64,000 bases of DNA from PGYR01 sp041675005 (GTDB lineage Bacteria; Bacteroidota; Ignavibacteria; Kapaibacteriales; UBA2268), in contig JBAYUQ010000015.1 of assembly GCA_041675005.1 (NCBI GenBank), forward strand, positions 1-64,000, given 5' to 3'. The notes beneath the pieces were generated by a model that made no database searches, was not told the origin of the DNA, and was given only the letters and a program-made list of their open reading frames with translations. This document shows, piece by piece, positions 62,457 to 64,000 of this stretch (the stretch's first letter is position 1; each line of letters opens with the position of its first letter). A program made the position numbers and the translations under genes.

Positions 62457-64000
62457 CTACTCCTTACCAACCATACTTTCTAAAGTAGGCAGTAAGCTTT
62501 CGCCACGTAACTCATGAGCTTTTACATCAATAAACTTACCCATCGGGTCTATAAGTATCATAGTTGGGTAGCTGGTTATGCCGTATTGCTCGAGTACTCC
62601 TTTGGCATATCCCTCGAGTGCAACAGTGTTAGTCCACTTCATTTCGTTCTTTTTCACATATTCGCTTACCACTTCTACACTGCGGTCGTTGGCTATACTT
62701 ATCATCTCAAATTTCTTTCCACCAAGCGTATTATATGCTTCTACTAAAAAAGGCGTTTCCATAACGCAAGGGCCACACCATGTTCCCCAAAAATCAAGCA
62801 ATACCCACTTACCTTTATAATCGGATAGTCTTAGTTCTTTTCCGTCTATTGTCTTAAAAGAAAAATCAGGTGCATAACTCATAGTATCTAGCTCTAGCTG
62901 TGCCAATGTCTTTGGAATCCCTGTTTTCGGCCAACTGTCTAGGTCATCGAACTCGGCTAACTCCTTGAGATTTTTTATCAAATAATCCCTATAATTTGGT
63001 TCTTTTACTATTTCGTTTTTTGCCAATCGAGAATAAAGCCCATATCTTAAGTAATAGTTATTACGTGTGTTTTTTGATTTAGCAAAAAGTGCTTCTAGTA
63101 AATCTAAATATAATTGTGGATCCTCTTTGAACTCTTTTGTGTTGATTACATCGTTGAACTCAGAGTAAAACACAGTTGGTAGCATTTGCAAAGATTGCAT
63201 TATTTCATACTTATCTTTCCAACTTTTAAGTGAGTCAGGAGCGCTTAGTAAATCCATTTTGGTCAGATTCAAGTAATCCTTTAGATATGGAGATTCGACT
63301 AACCTCAATAAGCTATCATTAGTGCTAATATAACGACGGAATTTCATTATAGTCCCCATCTTTCTCTTTTCTAATTCAGCAGAATCTAGTTTCTTGATTG
63401 CTTCATTATTATACTGCATTACATAGTAATAGAAATTCTGCCTAAGTCGGGCGACATCAGTCAGGGGAAGCAATTGGACTACTTCATTGTATTGCATATT
63501 GACAGGGGAATTGACCCACCCACCACTCGTTAAACTCTGCTCTTCGGGGTCATCCGAGTATCTATATTTGGATAAGTCAATACTCAAAGATAGTATTTTC
63601 TTTTTAGTAACAGCAACGGCATAGTAATCGCCATTATTATCATATTTCCACTTTCCGTTGTGCTCGGCTGGTGTGTTAGAACTTTCCTTGAAATAGAGTG
63701 CATATCTGACAGTATCTTCACCTTTATTAGTAATACTAGAGTATTTCTTGTCTTTAAAATCAACTTTAAGTTTAACGAATCTGGAATAACCAACTTTGAT
63801 TCTTTCCATAATACGACCCTTACTAGTGTAAATTAACACTCCTATAGAATCGAACTTTTCTGGGATTGCCCTATTATATAGTATTGCCTCAACTCTAGGG
63901 TTTGTATCACCTTCTATAAAGTCAGTCATATATGCTGCGTAGCCAGGAGCAGCAAGGTGAATAGAAGCGTAGTTTATACTATAAGGTATAGGGACTTTGA
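62457..64000 (-). CDS. Paralogous exported thioredoxin-fold protein, 5' end outside the window
   Basis: At least 514 codons. The frame is open from the stop at 62457 to the right edge; the internal ATG at 63929 is not the start, because the preceding codons (SIHLAAPGYAAY) align with the LELHLASPGYEAY segment of the neighbour. So about 70 N-terminal residues, including the signal peptide, are missing. Domain order is the same as in the neighbour: TlpA-like thioredoxin end with DFWGTWCGPCVMETPFL and TSYPTMILID. The two genes are a tandem duplication with considerable divergence in the middle section. Confidence 0.88.
   Translation of the reverse strand, partial: KVPIPYSINYASIHLAAPGYAAYMTDFIEGDTNPRVEAILYNRAIPEKFDSIGVLIYTSKGRIMERIKVGYSRFVKLKVDFKDKKYSSITNKGEDTVRYALYFKESSNTPAEHNGKWKYDNNGDYYAVAVTKKKILSLSIDLSKYRYSDDPEEQSLTSGGWVNSPVNMQYNEVVQLLPLTDVARLRQNFYYYVMQYNNEAIKKLDSAELEKRKMGTIMKFRRYISTNDSLLRLVESPYLKDYLNLTKMDLLSAPDSLKSWKDKYEIMQSLQMLPTVFYSEFNDVINTKEFKEDPQLYLDLLEALFAKSKNTRNNYYLRYGLYSRLAKNEIVKEPNYRDYLIKNLKELAEFDDLDSWPKTGIPKTLAQLELDTMSYAPDFSFKTIDGKELRLSDYKGKWVLLDFWGTWCGPCVMETPFLVEAYNTLGGKKFEMISIANDRSVEVVSEYVKKNEMKWTNTVALEGYAKGVLEQYGITSYPTMILIDPMGKFIDVKAHELRGESLLPTLESMVGKE

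Overview
The window is a stretch of AT-rich chromosome from a Gram-negative bacterium of the Bacteroidota/Chlorobiota superphylum. The evidence is direct: the 16S rRNA 5' two thirds at the left edge, four proteins with type A C-terminal sorting domains of the type IX secretion system (T9SS), OmpA- and Omp28-type surface proteins, and promoters of the Bacteroidota type (TTTG, about 20 nt, TANNTTTG). The protein repertoire and the 16S look most like the Ignavibacteria/Kapabacteria (OPB56) side; that placement is inference.

Layout. 1-1135: 16S rRNA on the minus strand, preceded by a leader and three tandem promoters built on a 120-bp repeat (1136-1590). 1578-27192: a long minus-strand series. 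It reads, in transcription order, a head-fibre-like secreted protein, a 4076-aa secreted modular protein, a 742-aa relative, a dockerin-ended secreted protein, a T9SS cargo, an OmpA-type barrel protein, a CHASE-PAS sensor with a degenerate kinase end, a TPR protein and a TIGR01777 epimerase-like protein. Upstream lie an orphan NarL-type response regulator and glutamine-dependent NAD synthetase (27317-29922), with a perfect 20-bp palindrome between the regulator and the secreted-protein series. 30042-31871: DUF1328 membrane peptide, coaE, and a transaldolase-like gene. 32243-35563: a C-type-lectin-like T9SS cargo, a small membrane protein and the 3' remnant of an RHS gene whose tip looks like a phospholipase A2 toxin. 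35630-46321: speB, secA, tRNA-His, an Omp28-like T9SS cargo, clpP-clpX-M14 and rplU-rpmA, separated by clear terminators. 46777-53950: a tight five-gene cluster (class III aminotransferase, nitrilase-family amidase, VOC protein, Orn/Lys/Arg-type decarboxylase, ATP-grasp ligase with a histone-H1-like tail). 54145-56998: a two-gene operon behind a promoter whose spacer is a six-copy AATTT repeat. 57381-64000: metG, an MNT/HEPN toxin-antitoxin pair with a small membrane gene, and two tandem paralogous thioredoxin-fold lipid-side/periplasmic proteins, the last cut by the window edge.

How genes work together. The large minus-strand series looks like a surface-matrix locus: exported scaffold proteins, a barrel/peptidoglycan anchor and a sensor. 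The 46.8-54.0 kb cluster looks like an uncharacterised amine or amino-acid pathway (decarboxylation, transamination, amide hydrolysis, ATP-dependent ligation) and is my best candidate for an undescribed system. The other strong candidate is the promoter at 57041-57077: its -33/-7 spacing is 25 nt, exactly one 5-bp repeat unit more than the 20 nt found in the four stable-RNA promoters of the same window, which suggests on/off switching by repeat slippage.
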